From contig OU612066.1 in the NCBI GenBank assembly GCA_914767715.1, positions 14,699,001-14,763,000 on the forward strand: 64,000 nucleotides of DNA, given 5' to 3'. Position numbers and translations under genes: made by a program. The stretch comes from Membranipora membranacea (lineage: Eukaryota; Bryozoa; Gymnolaemata; Cheilostomatida; Membraniporidae). Positions 62,801 to 64,000 of this stretch are shown one piece after another; positions within the stretch are counted from its first letter, which is position 1; each line of letters opens with the position of its first letter. Below the pieces are notes generated by a model. The model did not search any database and was not told the origin of the DNA. It saw only the letters and a list, made by a program, of their open reading frames with translations.

Positions 62801-63935
62801 ATTTGCTCAGAAAAGAGTTTACTCTGAATCTAAGTTGATCGTGCAATTGATTCACTATAGTAGAATAATCTCTATACTATTTAAGGAATCCGGTGTTTAT
62901 CTTCAGCTGTAAAACACGAACCACTGTAATCATGGAAAGGTCAACAAAGTTCATTCGTGATTCTAATACTATAATTTCTGCAGGCCCACACTTTCTCTAA
63001 TAGTTTAATCAGAGACTATATCTATAGTCTCTGGTTTAATCACTGAGGACCAATGCGGTGGTCCAATGCAATTAATCTAAATGTATGTTCCATGTAATCT
63101 GTTTTGCAAGGGCAGGGATTAAATTTTAAATTTGAACTTGCAAAATTTAATCTGCCATGCTGATAGCAGATATTATTCACCTTATCATGAGCCATTTCAT
63201 CACAGTAATCTAAAACTTGCCACTGCATTACTTTTGATGATAGGCTTTTACCCGATGTACGTAATATTTATACTGTTGCTGTTGATAAGTTTCACACTTA
63301 CACATTGCAGCAAGCCTATAAATCAAACGGTCTGCTAGGTTCTTCAATTTGTAAAGATCCGTAAAAGATGGTGAAGGCTATTATTGAATTGATTGTAAAT
63401 ATTTTATAGTGGGTATGTTGATCCAGGTCCCTATTAGCAAAGATCTATTAGGAAGTGATTATGACTAGTCCCTCTGACTCATGCTATAAAAAAGCTCTAT
63501 ATGTGAAGTTGTATTTTCCTAGAACAAGATCCAATTTGCCAGCAGTCCAGTCATTCCAATTCTACTGATGAGCACACGCGGCTCAAACCCTAAATGCAGG
63601 CAAATTGGATCATGATTTTTCTAGTGTTTTCGTGCATCATCGATGACTCAAACACTTGACTTGGCCCCATTATGTGACTTTCAAATGCTCGCTTATCGCT
63701 TATCCAGGGTTCTCCTTGGCAGGCCCTCTTGCTCACTCAATGTGTCTCATATTTCCAGGTGAACCCAGTCACTCTCGATAGATGTGAGAACATCACATCG
63801 CTCACTAATCTCAATGAGTCATCGATCCTCCACGTGCTCCGGCAGCGATACGGCAGCAGCCTTATACACACACTGGCTGGACCTTGTCTTCTTGTGATCA
63901 ACCCTAAACACTCTCTCAGTGATCACTCCCATAAG
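59890..63935 (+). CDS. MYO18A: unconventional myosin XVIII, 5' part
   Basis: Visible exons are 59890-60780, 62246-62443 and 63759-63935, all joined in phase 0, giving 422 aa; the gene runs off the right edge. Residues 1-31 are a Lys/Glu-rich basic stretch. A Pro-rich KYPPPVAPKP (51-60) and a Ser-rich basic linker follow. A PDZ domain spans about 185-267, with carboxylate-binding loop GDFGFNL (194-200) and GDRIIEINGHNVE, followed by QQIPEISELS, which matches human myosin-XVIIIa. Exon 2 encodes the SH3-like start of the motor (KFWLVHRGGYSTCEL). Exon 3 encodes LNESSILHVLRQRYGSSLIH and the start of the motor core. Class XVIII myosins are actin-binding proteins with weak or no ATPase. The P-loop lies beyond the window, so activity cannot be judged. 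MYO18A and MYO18B are vertebrate paralogues; the symbol is for the PDZ-bearing type. Confidence 0.93.
60781..62245 (+). other. first intron of the myosin XVIII gene
   Basis: Intron between the PDZ-encoding first exon and the first motor exon (GTGAGT donor, TATTTTAG acceptor). I see no exon or recognisable repeat in it. Confidence 0.7.
62444..63758 (+). other. second intron of the myosin XVIII gene
   Basis: Intron bounded by GTAGGT and ATTTCCAG. It contains a short imperfect hairpin near 63,007-63,035 (CAGAGACTATA / TATAGTCTCTG). No exon is seen. Confidence 0.7.
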
Positions 63936-64000
63936 GTGAGAGGCTCACAACATATAATGTTGATAAATTACCTCTCAAAATGTTGAGCAGGTGGGAAATG

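Overview
This is a window from an animal nuclear genome. It is AT-rich, its genes have many introns with GT-AG splice sites, and most exons are 60-250 bp. The gene families (an NKCC-type SLC12 cotransporter, a PDZ-bearing class XVIII myosin, an ECHDC3-type crotonase) are animal families. Long intergenic stretches full of DNA transposons, tRNA-derived repeats and retrotransposon debris point to an invertebrate. The nucleotidyltransferase-TPR protein makes a sponge or another early-branching marine animal plausible, but I cannot fix the species from sequence alone.

Layout. 1-12,257 holds no gene I can support. It carries a head-to-head pair of TTAA-flanked elements (4,858-5,620) and a short foldback repeat. 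12,258-19,263 (minus) is an eight-exon ECHDC3-like mitochondrial crotonase, about 299 aa, with both catalytic glutamates replaced. 19,264-21,266 is a divergent promoter interval with two copies of a tRNA-derived SINE. 21,267-25,538 (plus) is an eight-exon, 421-aa single-pass membrane glycoprotein of unknown family. 26,963-40,534 (minus) is a complete 21-exon Na-K-Cl cotransporter, 1,091 aa, with the SPAK/OSR1 docking motif and the regulatory threonine cluster kept. 40,535-43,469 holds hairpins and a 45-bp tandem array that is open on both strands.

43,470-53,075 is a nest of transposons: one copy of a 3.6-kb TIR element is split by a second TIR element with a 9-bp target duplication, and that second element itself contains another 3.6-kb copy of the first. 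The 3.6-kb element carries spliceable, coding-like exons on the minus strand. 53,540-56,486 (minus) is a two-exon, 902-aa nucleotidyltransferase-TPR protein. 59,890 to the right edge (plus) is the 5' end of a myosin XVIII gene (basic N-terminus, PDZ domain, start of the motor).

The genes do not form a pathway; they are ordinary unlinked animal genes. All five gene models were built by joining exons by hand with matched phases. Coding lengths divide by three for the four complete genes, which supports the junctions.
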